DNA of 61,109 nucleotides from Rahnella aceris (lineage in GTDB: Bacteria > Pseudomonadota > Gammaproteobacteria > Enterobacterales > Enterobacteriaceae). The stretch is from positions 1 to 61,109 of the forward strand of contig NZ_JAADJV010000002.1 of NCBI RefSeq assembly GCF_011684115.1, in the 5' to 3' direction. The notes under the pieces are model-generated. The model worked only from the letters and a program-made list of their open reading frames with translations. It was not told the DNA's origin and ran no database searches. The position numbers and the translations under genes were made by a program. Positions 37,901 through 47,025 of the stretch are shown piece by piece; position 1 is the first letter of the stretch; each line of letters begins with the position of its first letter.

Positions 37901-39029
37901 GTTACCGCCGCTGAGTCTCTACATCCATATTCCGTGGTGCGTGCAAAAATGCCCTTACTGCGATTTCAACTCGCACGCGTTAAAGGGTGAAGTGCCGCAT
38001 GACGATTATGTCGCGCATCTGCTGGCTGATCTGGATGCAGACCTGCATCTGGTGGGCGGACGCAGTGTGGGGACGATTTTTATCGGCGGCGGAACCCCAA
38101 GTCTGCTGAGCAGCGAAGCGATGCAGAATCTGCTCGACGGCGTGCGCGCGCGTTTGCCGCTCGATGCTAATGCTGAAATCACCATGGAAGCTAATCCGGG
38201 CACCGTCGAAGCAGACCGCTTCAGCGGCTATCAGCGCGCCGGTGTGAACCGTATCTCCATTGGCGTGCAAAGTTTTGATGCGCAGAAACTGGAGCGTCTG
38301 GGGCGTATTCATGGCCCTGACGAAGCCACACGCGCGGCGCATCTGGCGACCGGCCTGAACCTGCGCAGCTTCAATCTGGATCTGATGCACGGCTTGCCGG
38401 ATCAGACGCTGGAAGAAGCGCTGGACGATTTGCGTCAGGCTATTGCACTCAACCCGCCGCATTTGTCGTGGTATCAGCTGACTATTGAGCCGAACACAAT
38501 GTACGCCTCGCGTCCGCCGACCCTGCCGGATGACGATGCACTGTGGGATATTTTCGAGCAAGGCGATCAGTTGCTGACTGCCGCCGGTTATCAGCAGTAT
38601 GAAACCTCGGCGTATGCCAAACCGGGCTACCAGTGTCAGCACAATCTGAACTACTGGCGCTTCGGGGATTATCTCGGCATCGGTTGTGGCGCGCATGGCA
38701 AACTGACGCAGCCCGACGGGCAAATCCTGCGTACCGTAAAAACCAAACATCCTCGCGGCTATATGCAGGGACGTTATATGGACAAACAACATCCGGTCGA
38801 AACCGAAGATTTGCCGTTTGAATTCTTCATGAACCGCTTCCGCCTGCTGGAAGCCGCGCCGCGTGAAGAGTTTGGTCTGTATACCGGGCTGGATGAGTCG
38901 GTGATACGCGCACAGCTTGACGAAGCGATCACCAAAGAATATCTGGTGGAAACCGCCACGCACTGGCAGATCACCGGCAAAGGAAAATTATTCCTCAACT
39001 CACTGCTGGAGCTGTTTTTGGGGGAGTAA
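37893..39029 (+). CDS. hemW: Radical SAM heme chaperone HemW
   Basis: A 378-residue radical-SAM protein, formerly annotated as a second coproporphyrinogen oxidase and now known to bind heme for delivery to respiratory enzymes. The iron-sulphur motif CVQKCPYC (about residue 16-23) carries the CxxxCxxC of HemW. Next come [23 protein letters not shown] and [13 protein letters not shown]. The C-terminal HemN domain includes [17 protein letters not shown]. Length matches the E. coli protein. Last gene of the yggT-yggU-rdgB-hemW run, ended by a bidirectional terminator. Confidence 0.94.
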   Translation: MRKLPPLSLYIHIPWCVQKCPYCDFNSHALKGEVPHDDYVAHLLADLDADLHLVGGRSVGTIFIGGGTPSLLSSEAMQNLLDGVRARLPLDANAEITMEANPGTVEADRFSGYQRAGVNRISIGVQSFDAQKLERLGRIHGPDEATRAAHLATGLNLRSFNLDLMHGLPDQTLEEALDDLRQAIALNPPHLSWYQLTIEPNTMYASRPPTLPDDDALWDIFEQGDQLLTAAGYQQYETSAYAKPGYQCQHNLNYWRFGDYLGIGCGAHGKLTQPDGQILRTVKTKHPRGYMQGRYMDKQHPVETEDLPFEFFMNRFRLLEAAPREEFGLYTGLDESVIRAQLDEAITKEYLVETATHWQITGKGKLFLNSLLELFLGE

Positions 39030-39063
39030 GGTGCAGTTCACAAAGGACGGTTCGTTTTCCAAC

Positions 39064-39091
39064 AAAAAAACCGCGTAATCGCGGTTTTTTT
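39064..39091. terminator. Bidirectional terminator between hemW and yggN
   Basis: A7, a CCGCG stem, TAAT loop, CGCGG arm and T7. It is symmetrical and serves both convergent genes. Confidence 0.93.
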
Positions 39092-39110
39092 GTGTCTGTC
39101 ATTTAGCCGG

Positions 39111-39845
39111 TTACTTTTTCAAATCCGCCAGCAAGGCTTTGTGCTGAGTATCCAGATTCGTCACACGCTTACAGACGTCATCGCCAAAGGCTTTGAACTC
39201 TTTTTCCTGCTTGTTCCACTCTTCCTGAATGGCTTGCTGCAGCCCGCCAAGATTACCCATCATCGCCTGCAACGGATTCCCACCGCTGGTAGCCTGTTTG
39301 AGGCCCATTTCGTTGATGCTGTCCTGCATCACGCCGCCCATGGTTTGTTCCATCAGCTTCTGACCGTTTTGCTTAACCTGATCCACCGCTTTATGGTGGA
39401 AGGTCAGACCGTCGGCGCGGTGCTCAATGATCAGGTTCATTTGTTGCTTCAGTTGCTTGTCGAGCGTGACCAGACGGTTACGCACGTTGCTGTCGGTGCC
39501 CAGTTTCTCGACGATCACCCGATCTACCGCCACGCGGCCTTTTTCGAGATGCGCCGTCGCACCCTGATCAATCCACGGCAGGTCGCGGCGCAAACCGGCC
39601 TGATAATCGATCGCTTCCTGACGCTGTCTGGCGCTCAGGGTCATGTCTTTACCGTTGAGGGTCACGTTACCATTTGGCGTGATCAGCAAATCACCGCTGT
39701 TGCCGACCACCTGAACGGTCTGCGGCTTAATGATCACATCATCTTTAGGCTGTACGGCACACTGATAGTCCGCCTGTGCGCTCCACGCACTGAGAGCCAG
39801 CAACGCAGCAAGTCCGGTTTTTACCACTCCACTTTTTACTAACAT
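39111..39845 (-). CDS. yggN: DUF2884 family periplasmic protein YggN
   Basis: A 244-residue exported protein of the YggN family (DUF2884). The N terminus MLVKSGVVKTGLAALLALS with cleavage near WSAQA-DYQC is a Sec signal. The mature part has a beta-rich first half (VVGNSGDLLITPNGNVTLNG) and a helical second half ending KALLADLKK. Function is unknown. It is convergent with hemW and 24 bp after glsB, so it may be cotranscribed with it. Confidence 0.88.
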   Translation of the reverse strand: MLVKSGVVKTGLAALLALSAWSAQADYQCAVQPKDDVIIKPQTVQVVGNSGDLLITPNGNVTLNGKDMTLSARQRQEAIDYQAGLRRDLPWIDQGATAHLEKGRVAVDRVIVEKLGTDSNVRNRLVTLDKQLKQQMNLIIEHRADGLTFHHKAVDQVKQNGQKLMEQTMGGVMQDSINEMGLKQATSGGNPLQAMMGNLGGLQQAIQEEWNKQEKEFKAFGDDVCKRVTNLDTQHKALLADLKK

Positions 39846-39869
39846 GTACTCTCCCTTAAGACAGCAAAC

Positions 39870-40796
39870 TCAAAAAATTGAACGGCCAATACGTTGCGCC
39901 AGTAGTTCTAAGGCAGCAATACCTGCCAAAGAGTTCCCTGCCGCGTCAAGTTCCGGCGACCATACCGCGATACACATCTCCCCCGGCACCACGGCAATAA
40001 TACCGCCGCCGACACCGGATTTGCCCGGCATCCCGACGCGATAGGCGAACTCACCCGCACCATCGTACATACCGCTGGTCACCATCATCGCATTAATCTG
40101 CCGTGCCTGACGGGCATCAATGAGCGGTGTCTCGCTACCCAGCGGATGCCCTTTATTGGCCAGATACACAAAGGTGCGCGCCAGCTCTTCACAGCTCATG
40201 CGCAATGCGCAGTAGTGAAAATAGGTGTGCAAAACGGTGATGACGTCGTTGTCGAAATTACCGAAAGACTTCATCAGATACGCAATCGCCGCATTGCGGT
40301 CGGAGTGCTCAAACTCGGAACGCGCAACGTGCCGATCGTAGTTGAGATCTGCCGATCCGGCCAGCTGACGCACCACTTCCAGCATTCTCTGCTTCGGTGC
40401 CGAAAGCCGGGTTTGCAGCATATCGCAGACCACCAGTGCGCCCGGATTGATGAACGGGTTACGCGGTTTACCCTGTTCCAGCTCAAGCTGTACCAGAGAA
40501 TTGAATGGCTGACCGGACGGCTCTTTGCCGACACGCTGCCAGATTTCGCTTTCCTGATAACGGGTCAGCGCCAGCGTCAGGCTGAGAACTTTTGAGATCG
40601 ACTGGATCGAGAAACGAATATCGGCATCACCGGCACGAAAGATCTCCCCTTTCGTGGTACACACGGCGATTCCTAAATGATCGGGGCTGACTTCCGCCAG
40701 AGCAGGAATGTAACCGGCCACTTTACCCCGACCTATCAGCGGCCTGACCTGCGCAAGAATATCTTCCAGCAAACTGTTATCAAGTTCGGTACCCAA
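39870..40796 (-). CDS. glsB: Glutaminase
   Basis: A serine-dependent glutaminase of the beta-lactamase-like fold, turning glutamine into glutamate and ammonia. The catalytic SxxK is in [12 protein letters not shown] (about residue 60-70), with further family motifs [35 protein letters not shown] and [18 protein letters not shown] choose a TTG start at 40796: GGAGG lies seven bases upstream and the product then begins [12 protein letters not shown], aligning with E. coli GlsB (308 residues). An ATG at 40835 is open in frame, but it falls inside a terminator hairpin. Located between yggN and yggL. Confidence 0.9.
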   Translation of the reverse strand: MGTELDNSLLEDILAQVRPLIGRGKVAGYIPALAEVSPDHLGIAVCTTKGEIFRAGDADIRFSIQSISKVLSLTLALTRYQESEIWQRVGKEPSGQPFNSLVQLELEQGKPRNPFINPGALVVCDMLQTRLSAPKQRMLEVVRQLAGSADLNYDRHVARSEFEHSDRNAAIAYLMKSFGNFDNDVITVLHTYFHYCALRMSCEELARTFVYLANKGHPLGSETPLIDARQARQINAMMVTSGMYDGAGEFAYRVGMPGKSGVGGGIIAVVPGEMCIAVWSPELDAAGNSLAGIAALELLAQRIGRSIF

Positions 40797-40817
40797 CGTC
40801 CTGCCTCCAGATGTAAC

Positions 40818-40839
40818 AAAGGTGCCGGAAGGCACCTTT
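40818..40839 (-). terminator. Terminator hairpin after trmB-yggL
   Basis: A perfect nine-pair stem AAAGGTGCC/GGCACCTTT with a four-base loop, followed on the minus strand by TGTTACAT. The T tract is short, so it is a modest intrinsic terminator. Confidence 0.65.
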
Positions 40840-40863
40840 ATGAGATTCAGAGATCCTCAGGAT

Positions 40864-40986
40864 CTGCCTAAATCATTCGAGTTGTATCAAGGCGACAACT
40901 GAACTTATCCCCGGGAGCTTACAAAAGTAAGTGACCGGGGTAAGTGAAGGCAGTCAACGCAGAGACAATTCGAAGGATGACGGCAG
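40864..40986. repeat. Palindromic interspersed repeat, copy 2 (long form)
   Basis: A 123-bp imperfect palindrome bounded by CTGCC/GGCAG between yggL and glsB. Its outer parts (AAATCATTCGAGTTG and AATTCGAAGGATGACGG) match the short copy at 36365-36414. A central arm with CCCCGGGAGCTTAC and GTAAGTGACCGGGG forms an inner hairpin. It is similar to an element I recall from Serratia and Yersinia. Confidence 0.75.
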
Positions 40987-40988
40987 AA

Positions 40989-41315
40989 TCAGTCCCACCA
41001 GATATCGAATAACTCAGAAACTTCCACGTCTTCCATTTTATGGTCTTCTAACCATTTTTTGACCAGCGCACGTTGTTCATCAGTGCAATGGCCGATGTCC
41101 TGACGGCAAACCAGACCTTCCCATTGCAGATAGCCACTGCCGTCGAAGGCCAGCTTGTTTGGCTCGATCACACCGTCAATGAATTTATCCAGTGATTCGT
41201 CAATGGTTTCTACCGCGGTACCTTCCGGGAAACGCCATTTTACAGAGAAGCCCAGTTCCTGGAACTCGGCAATGTGTAACTTCTTACGTAAACGACGACT
41301 GCGATTTGTAGCCAT
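40989..41315 (-). CDS. yggL: DUF469 family protein YggL
   Basis: A 108-residue conserved protein of the YggL/DUF469 family, the same size as in E. coli. Landmarks are RSRRLRKKLHIAEFQELGF at the basic N terminus and the acidic C terminus DVEVSELFDIWWD. Ribosome association or nucleic-acid binding is suggested by the basic start, but the function is not established here. The start overlaps the trmB stop by one base (TAATG), so they are translationally coupled. Confidence 0.92.
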   Translation of the reverse strand: MATNRSRRLRKKLHIAEFQELGFSVKWRFPEGTAVETIDESLDKFIDGVIEPNKLAFDGSGYLQWEGLVCRQDIGHCTDEQRALVKKWLEDHKMEDVEVSELFDIWWD

Positions 41316-42034
41316 TATTGCTTCCTCTCAAACATCAGATCCCATACGCCGTGGCCTAAACGCTGGCCACGCATTTCGAACTTGGTCACCGGGCGGGATT
41401 CCGGACGCGGGACATAATTGCCCTCCTGCGACAGGTTCACCCAGTTTTCTAAACTGGTCATGACGTCAAGCATGTGCTCCGCATAAGGCTCCCAGTCGGT
41501 TGCCATGTGGAATACACCGCCCACTTTCAATTTTTTGCGCAGCTTCTCAACGAACTCCGGCTGCACGATACGGCGCTTATTATGACGCGCTTTGTGCCAC
41601 GGGTCAGGAAAGAATAGCTGCACCATGTCAAGCGAGCCATCCGGAATCATTTTTTCCAACACTTCGACCGCATCGTGACACATTACGCGCAGGTTACTGA
41701 CACCCTCTTCATGCGCGGTCGCAAGACAGGCACCGACGCCAGGCGAGTGAACTTCAATGCCGATGAAATTCTGGTCCGGGTTCTGTTTCGCCATCGTGAC
41801 CAGCGAGGTGCCCATCCCGAAACCGATTTCCAGCACAACCGGTGCCGGGCGACCAAACAAGGCATCAATTGCCAGAGGTTCTGCCTGAAACTCCACGCCC
41901 ATCACCGGCCAGAAATTGTCCAGCGCGAATTGCTGACCTTTGGTCAGACGGCCCTGACGGCGGACAAAACTACGGATACGGCGCATCGCGCGACCGTTCT
42001 CGTCGAACTCCGGTGAAATGACGTCGTTTTTCAT
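41315..42034 (-). CDS. trmB: tRNA (guanine-46-N7)-methyltransferase
   Basis: Methylates G46 of the tRNA variable loop. I start at the ATG at 42034, giving 239 residues exactly as in E. coli ([19 protein letters not shown]), with GGAGTGGAAA upstream. A further 30 open codons upstream have no homologous counterpart. The SAM-binding motif [15 protein letters not shown] (about residue 69), [21 protein letters not shown] and [15 protein letters not shown] (about 149) are intact. Divergent from mutY, with about 220 bp between them. Confidence 0.95.
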   Translation of the reverse strand: MKNDVISPEFDENGRAMRRIRSFVRRQGRLTKGQQFALDNFWPVMGVEFQAEPLAIDALFGRPAPVVLEIGFGMGTSLVTMAKQNPDQNFIGIEVHSPGVGACLATAHEEGVSNLRVMCHDAVEVLEKMIPDGSLDMVQLFFPDPWHKARHNKRRIVQPEFVEKLRKKLKVGGVFHMATDWEPYAEHMLDVMTSLENWVNLSQEGNYVPRPESRPVTKFEMRGQRLGHGVWDLMFERKQ

Positions 42035-42257
42035 GGTGTTTCCACTCCGATTGGCAAGACGCGGTACACGCGCGCGGATGCCTGTGCTTTGGTCACTGAA
42101 TATAAGGAAAGGCGCATTATCCAAACTTACTCCCGATTAGCAAGGTTTGACGGCAGGAAATCCGTCAATACAGTGCGGAAAGTTCCGGTTTACAGCCAGA
42201 CGGGAACTGTGATGTGATCAGCCCCGTCTTTTAACCCTGCCGGACTGTAATTCACCC

Positions 42258-43334
42258 ATGATGGAAACCCCTGGTTTTATGGAAGCAAAAAGTTTTTCGC
42301 CGCTGGTGCTCGACTGGTATCAGCGCTATGGCCGCAAAACGCTGCCCTGGCAAATCGCAAAAACCCCCTATAAAGTCTGGCTTTCTGAAGTGATGTTGCA
42401 GCAAACGCAGGTAGCGACTGTCATCCCGTATTTTGAACGCTTTATGGAACGTTTCCCGACGGTGTCTGATCTCGCCGCCGCGCCACTCGATGAAGTACTG
42501 CATCTGTGGACCGGGCTGGGTTACTACGCCCGCGCACGAAACCTGCATAAAGCGGCACAAACTATCGTCAGCCAGCACAGCGGCGTATTTCCAACAACCT
42601 TTGATGAAATTCTTGCGCTGCCCGGCATTGGCCGTTCCACAGCGGGTGCCGTTTTGTCGCTGGCACTGAATCAGCATTACCCCATTTTGGACGGCAATGT
42701 GAAACGCGTGCTGGCCCGCTGCTACGCCGTTGACGGCTGGCCGGGCGAGAAGAAAACCGAAAATAAACTGTGGGCGATCAGTGAAGACGTCACACCTGCC
42801 GAAGGGGTCGCGCAGTTTAATCAGGCAATGATGGATCTGGGTGCGATGGTGTGTACCCGCAGTAAGCCGAAATGCGAGCTATGTCCGGTGAAGTCAGGCT
42901 GTGAAGCCTATGCACATCACAGCTGGGCAAAATATCCGGGGAAAAAACCCAAGACGACGTTACCGGAAAAAACGGCCTTTATGCTGATGATCCAGCAGGA
43001 GGATAAAGTCTGGCTGGAGCAGCGTCCGTCCGTCGGCCTGTGGGGCGGATTGTTCTGCTTCCCGCAATATTCGACCGAAGACGAACTCACGCTGGGGCTG
43101 CAAAAATACGGTGTTACGCAAAATGCGTTGCAGCAGCAGACCGCTTTTCGTCACACTTTCAGCCATTTCCATCTGGATATCGTCCCGATGTGGTTAAATC
43201 TGCGTTCTCCGGCAGGTTGCATGGATGAAGGTGCGGGTCTCTGGTATAACTTAGCGCAACCACAATCCGTCGGGCTGGCTGCGCCGGTTGAACGTCTGCT
43301 GATGCAATTAGCAAAACAGACCACTGGCAAATAA
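42258..43334 (+). CDS. mutY: Adenine DNA glycosylase MutY
   Basis: Base-excision enzyme removing adenine mispaired with 8-oxoguanine. The helix-hairpin-helix with [15 protein letters not shown] and the catalytic Asp in [12 protein letters not shown] (about residue 145) are present; the catalytic Glu is in [15 protein letters not shown] (about 44). The iron-sulphur cluster has four Cys in [19 protein letters not shown]-terminal NUDIX-like domain ([17 protein letters not shown], then [11 protein letters not shown]) recognises 8-oxoG. Three starts are possible: ATG at 42258, ATG at 42261, or the ATG at 42279, which aligns best with E. coli. The downstream order yggX-mltC is conserved. Confidence 0.95.
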   Translation: MMETPGFMEAKSFSPLVLDWYQRYGRKTLPWQIAKTPYKVWLSEVMLQQTQVATVIPYFERFMERFPTVSDLAAAPLDEVLHLWTGLGYYARARNLHKAAQTIVSQHSGVFPTTFDEILALPGIGRSTAGAVLSLALNQHYPILDGNVKRVLARCYAVDGWPGEKKTENKLWAISEDVTPAEGVAQFNQAMMDLGAMVCTRSKPKCELCPVKSGCEAYAHHSWAKYPGKKPKTTLPEKTAFMLMIQQEDKVWLEQRPSVGLWGGLFCFPQYSTEDELTLGLQKYGVTQNALQQQTAFRHTFSHFHLDIVPMWLNLRSPAGCMDEGAGLWYNLAQPQSVGLAAPVERLLMQLAKQTTGK

Positions 43335-43367
43335 CCGCCCCAAAAGAACGATCGATAAGGAATTAGC

Positions 43368-43640
43368 ATGAGCAGAACGATTTTTTGCACCTTTCTCAAG
43401 CGCGATGCCGAAGGGCAAGACTTCCAGCTGTACCCTGGCGAGATTGGCAAACGTATTTTCAATGAAATTTCTAAAGAAGCCTGGTCACAGTGGATGGCCA
43501 AACAGACCATGCTGATCAACGAAAAGAAACTCAGCATGATGAACCCGGATGACCGTAAATTGCTGGAACAGGAAATGGTGAATTTTCTGTTTGAAGGTCA
43601 GGACGTTCATATCGAAGGCTACACCCCGCCATCAAAATAA
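43368..43640 (+). CDS. yggX: Iron-trafficking, oxidative-damage protection protein YggX
   Basis: A 90-residue protein of the YggX family that protects iron-sulphur clusters and is SoxRS-controlled in enterics. The N terminus [16 protein letters not shown] carries the conserved Cys7. [19 protein letters not shown] and [17 protein letters not shown] follow as the helical core, with [14 protein letters not shown] at the end. An AAGGAATTAGC Shine-Dalgarno precedes the ATG. Between mutY (33 bp) and mltC, as in E. coli, where the genes are cotranscribed. Confidence 0.95.
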   Translation: MSRTIFCTFLKRDAEGQDFQLYPGEIGKRIFNEISKEAWSQWMAKQTMLINEKKLSMMNPDDRKLLEQEMVNFLFEGQDVHIEGYTPPSK

Positions 43641-43716
43641 TCATTTGTAACAATGGTTGAAACATTAAGGCAGGCGCTCCGGGCGCCTGCTTCTTTCAGC
43701 AGAAACGGCTTGTAAG

Positions 43717-44796
43717 ATGAAGAAAATTTTAGCTTTGCTGATTATCGCGCCAATGTTGATCTCCTGCTCCGGCAGTAAGAAAAACCAGTTCAACGAAGCT
43801 TATGTGAAAGATACCAACGGATTCGATATTTTGATGGGGCAGTTCGCCCATAACATCGAAAACATCTGGGGCATAAATGAAGTGCTGATCGCGGGTCCGA
43901 AAGACTACGTGAAATATAGCGATCAGTATTACACCCGCAGCCACATCAACTTTGATGCGGGTACCATCACCCTCGAAACCATTTCAGGCACCGATCCGGC
44001 CGCCAGCCTGCGTAAGGCAATTATCAGCACCTTGCTGGTGGGCGATGACCCGGGTAACGTTGATCTCTATTCAGACGTCAACGATATCCAGATCAGCCGT
44101 GAACCGATGTTGTACGGTCAGGTTCTCGACAACACCGGTCAGCCAATCCGCTGGGAAGGCCGCGCAGCCAGCTTTGCCGACTATCTGATCCAGAACAAGC
44201 TGATGCGTCGTCAGTCCGGTCTGCACGTGATTTATTCCGTGACGATTCAGATGGTGCCAAACCACCTGAATCAGCGTGCGCATAAATACCTGCCGATGAT
44301 CCGGGAAGCGTCCGCGAAATATGGTGTCGATCAGTCGCTGATACTGGCGATCATGCAAACAGAATCGGCCTTTAACCCGTATGCGGTCAGTAATGCTGAT
44401 GCGCTGGGTCTGATGCAGGTTGTGCAGCACACCGCAGGCGTAGATGTATTCAAATCTGAAGGGAAATGGGGCAAACCGAGTCGCAGCTATCTGTTTGATC
44501 CGCAGAACAATATTAATACCGGCACCGCGTATCTGGCGATGTTGCAAAACGTGTATCTGGGGAATATCAGCAACCCGACATCGCGTCGTTATGCGGTGAT
44601 TACTGCTTATAATGGTGGGGCGGGCAGCGTGTTGCGCGTGTTCTCAAGTAATAAAACTCAGGCGTTTAACATCATCAACAATATGTCACCGGGCGATGTC
44701 TACACCACCCTGACGACCAAACATCCGTCCGGGGAATCGCGCCGCTATCTGTATAAAGTGAACAATACTCAGCGCAGCTATCGCCGCGTGGATTAG
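43717..44796 (+). CDS. mltC: Membrane-bound lytic murein transglycosylase C
   Basis: Outer-membrane lipoprotein that cleaves peptidoglycan to 1,6-anhydromuropeptides. The lipobox is at MLISC (Cys near residue 17). The N-terminal MltC domain covers about 20-190. The SLT domain has the catalytic Glu in [16 protein letters not shown] (about residue 217), then ALGLMQVV and [16 protein letters not shown]. The 359 residues equal E. coli. In E. coli nupG follows; here a convergent polysaccharide cluster begins 48 bp later. Confidence 0.95.
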   Translation: MKKILALLIIAPMLISCSGSKKNQFNEAYVKDTNGFDILMGQFAHNIENIWGINEVLIAGPKDYVKYSDQYYTRSHINFDAGTITLETISGTDPAASLRKAIISTLLVGDDPGNVDLYSDVNDIQISREPMLYGQVLDNTGQPIRWEGRAASFADYLIQNKLMRRQSGLHVIYSVTIQMVPNHLNQRAHKYLPMIREASAKYGVDQSLILAIMQTESAFNPYAVSNADALGLMQVVQHTAGVDVFKSEGKWGKPSRSYLFDPQNNINTGTAYLAMLQNVYLGNISNPTSRRYAVITAYNGGAGSVLRVFSSNKTQAFNIINNMSPGDVYTTLTTKHPSGESRRYLYKVNNTQRSYRRVD

Positions 44797-44813
44797 CATT
44801 TTGTCAGCAAATG

Positions 44814-44851
44814 GCCCTGAAACGGAGGCAGAATAGCCGCCGTTTCAGGGC
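44814..44851. terminator. Hairpin between mltC and the polysaccharide cluster
   Basis: A twelve-pair perfect stem (GCCCTGAAACGG with CCGTTTCAGGGC) without T tract, overlapping the last codons of the final glycosyltransferase. A terminator or 3'-end stabiliser for either convergent transcript. Confidence 0.6.
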
Positions 44852-45978
44852 AAGACTTGTTCGATCGCCTTCAGATAACGGGAAATAACGATCTTTTCAT
44901 CGAACTCCCTGACCATCTTTTTCCTGCTCTCATTACCCATTTCCAGGCGTTGCACATGAGTCATATTAATGAGCCGCTCCATCGCCCGCGTTAAGCAGTC
45001 CGTATCTTGCGGCTCACACAGAAAGCCATTTATCCCGTCATCTACCGTATCCTGACAGCCAATATTACGGGTGGTAATCAGCGGCTTTCCCATCGCTCCG
45101 GCTTCAAGTAATGATTTCGGCACGCCTTCACGATAAAAAGAAGGCAGCACAATACAATCAACCTGCGCGATTTCCTGCTCAACATTATCGGATGTCCCCA
45201 GATATAGAATATTACCTTCCTCAATCCAGGCGGCCATACGCTCAGTCTTCACCGCTGCCGGATTGCTAACATCCAGAAATCCCAACAAGCGAAATTCGCA
45301 GCGTTGACCATGACGTTTCTTGAGTTTACGTGCGGCTTCAACATAATGCTCAACCCCTTTGGAATAAAGCATGCGTGCAATCAGGGTGAAACGCACGACA
45401 TCATCGTCGGGTGCCGGTGTCACATTAAAACGAACCAGATCAACCCCAGAACCCGGTAACCGTTCGGTATGTAAGTAATCAGGTAGCATTTCAGTCAGGA
45501 ATAATTCGCGGTCATCCTCATTTTGGAAAAATATTTTGGCCGCGTAGCGCTGGCTGAACCGATACAGGTGCTGACAGATTACCCTTACCATCCCTTTGCT
45601 CATGAAAACACTGCCCAGTCCGGCGATATTATTAATGGCTGGAATATTCAATACCTTTGCTGCGAGCGTAAAGTAGATATTATTTTTAGGTGTAAAATTC
45701 AGAATGACATCCACTTTTTCTTTACGTAACACATACCAGGACGAAAGCAGAGTAATAGAATCTTTAATAATGCTAGTCCCACCAGAGTCTATTTTCACTG
45801 AAACGGTTTTACATCCCAGTTCAGCAAGCCGGTGAGTATATTCATCCACAGGTGAGATGGCTATAACCTGATAGCCACTCTCTAACAGCGCAAGAATAGT
45901 ATTTTTACGAAAATTATAAAGATACCAACTGGTGTTGGCGGTGATTGCGATGGTGTTTTTCTTATCGATTCCGTTCAA
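44845..45978 (-). CDS. Glycosyltransferase family 4 (polysaccharide cluster, last gene)
   Basis: A GT-B fold glycosyltransferase of about 377 residues. The N-terminal Rossmann half begins KNTIAITANTSWYLYNFR. The C-terminal half has RFTLIARMLYSKGVEHY and the EX7E element in FYREGVPKSLLEAGAMGKP, which binds the nucleotide sugar. I start at a TTG (45978), because AGGA lies nine bases upstream. The ATG at 46062 overlaps the beta-helix gene by 43 bp and has no ribosome-binding site. It lacks membrane helices and would act at the cytoplasmic face on the lipid-linked unit. Sugar and linkage cannot be told. Confidence 0.85.
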   Translation of the reverse strand: MNGIDKKNTIAITANTSWYLYNFRKNTILALLESGYQVIAISPVDEYTHRLAELGCKTVSVKIDSGGTSIIKDSITLLSSWYVLRKEKVDVILNFTPKNNIYFTLAAKVLNIPAINNIAGLGSVFMSKGMVRVICQHLYRFSQRYAAKIFFQNEDDRELFLTEMLPDYLHTERLPGSGVDLVRFNVTPAPDDDVVRFTLIARMLYSKGVEHYVEAARKLKKRHGQRCEFRLLGFLDVSNPAAVKTERMAAWIEEGNILYLGTSDNVEQEIAQVDCIVLPSFYREGVPKSLLEAGAMGKPLITTRNIGCQDTVDDGINGFLCEPQDTDCLTRAMERLINMTHVQRLEMGNESRKKMVREFDEKIVISRYLKAIEQVLP

Positions 45979-46019
45979 AATTATAGTTCCTTTTTGTGGC
46001 AGAAAATAACTTTCAACTC

Positions 46020-47024
46020 TTATTGCAATACATCCTGATTTATCCTTAAAGATTTCCAGCATGAATCAGAATACTTTTCTATTGCAGGAAGATTGTTACC
46101 TGTCGCAGCATTGACATTACAAATGCTGTAATCTCCTTTACTTGCAGATGAACTCCGATTATCAAAAATGTGAAAATTATTATTAACATGAATTTTAGGA
46201 ATTGCCGATTTGATGAGAATACCTCTGACAACCTTGTCGAAGATATTACCTTTGATCGTGACGTTATCAGGAACAGTCCCTCCCGCATGCCTCAGGCTTA
46301 TCACAATAGCAGCCATTCCATGCACATCAGTGAAATGATTACGACTGATCATAATGTTATAAATGCGCTGAAGCGAAGTGTTAGGTTCCAGATCAATGCT
46401 GCCTGGCATTCCTTTACGTGAAATACGGGTAAAGCGATTTCCATCAATAAGGATATCATGCCCGTCAATAATACTAATGCCATTACGGTTACTGAAGTTA
46501 ACGCCGTCAAAGATGACGTTTCTTATCACAATATGGTGGTTTGAAACAACATTCCCCTGCCCGACATAAACTCCATCGCCACGAAACCCTGTGAGGTTTA
46601 AATTTGAAAGCGTAACATCGTGCGCATTGAATATACTGATCAGAGGATTATGTTCTGCAAAGCCGTTTTTTTCTGCGCCGCCAATAAAAGAAATCCCCGA
46701 AATTTGCACATTACTGACAGCCCTTGTGCTATCGCCCGAAGAAATATTTATCACGCCAACAGTATCCGGTAAGGTAAAAGTCTGTTGAATTTGCGCACCT
46801 TTTTCACCGGAAAGCGAGGTATTGCTGTCAATGAAGAGAGGATGACTGAGGAAACAGCCAGGGTGAATTATTTTAATCTGCGTATTTTTTATTTCCCTCT
46901 CTTTAAAAAAGTGATAAATGTCAGGCGTAATCAGGCAGTCAACGATGACTGTCTCAGCCCGACATAAAGAGCCGCTCATCAGCACTATCAGTACGACGCA
47001 ACAAAAACAAAGAGGATGTTGCAC
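46020..47024 (-). CDS. Secreted right-handed beta-helix protein
   Basis: A protein of about 334 residues with a Sec signal (HPLCFCCVVLIVLMSGSLC, cleavage near CRA-ETV) and parallel beta-helix repeats typical of pectate-lyase-like folds (VQISGISFIGG, VTLSNLNLTGFRGDGVYVG, ILIDGNRFTRIS, IMISRNHFTDV). Such proteins bind, cleave or epimerise polysaccharides. I see no definite catalytic set, so lyase, hydrolase or epimerase remains open. The GTG start at 47024 is favoured: AGGAG lies eight bases upstream and the previous stop is one base away. The frame is open to 47078, but that start would precede the signal by 18 residues. It probably acts on the exported polymer in the periplasm. Confidence 0.75.
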   Translation of the reverse strand: MQHPLCFCCVVLIVLMSGSLCRAETVIVDCLITPDIYHFFKEREIKNTQIKIIHPGCFLSHPLFIDSNTSLSGEKGAQIQQTFTLPDTVGVINISSGDSTRAVSNVQISGISFIGGAEKNGFAEHNPLISIFNAHDVTLSNLNLTGFRGDGVYVGQGNVVSNHHIVIRNVIFDGVNFSNRNGISIIDGHDILIDGNRFTRISRKGMPGSIDLEPNTSLQRIYNIMISRNHFTDVHGMAAIVISLRHAGGTVPDNVTIKGNIFDKVVRGILIKSAIPKIHVNNNFHIFDNRSSSASKGDYSICNVNAATGNNLPAIEKYSDSCWKSLRINQDVLQ

Positions 47025-47025
47025 C

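Noticed and set aside
37980..38963. A 327-codon open frame antisense to hemW
   Set aside because: Complementary-strand artefact of hemW with no recognisable domain.
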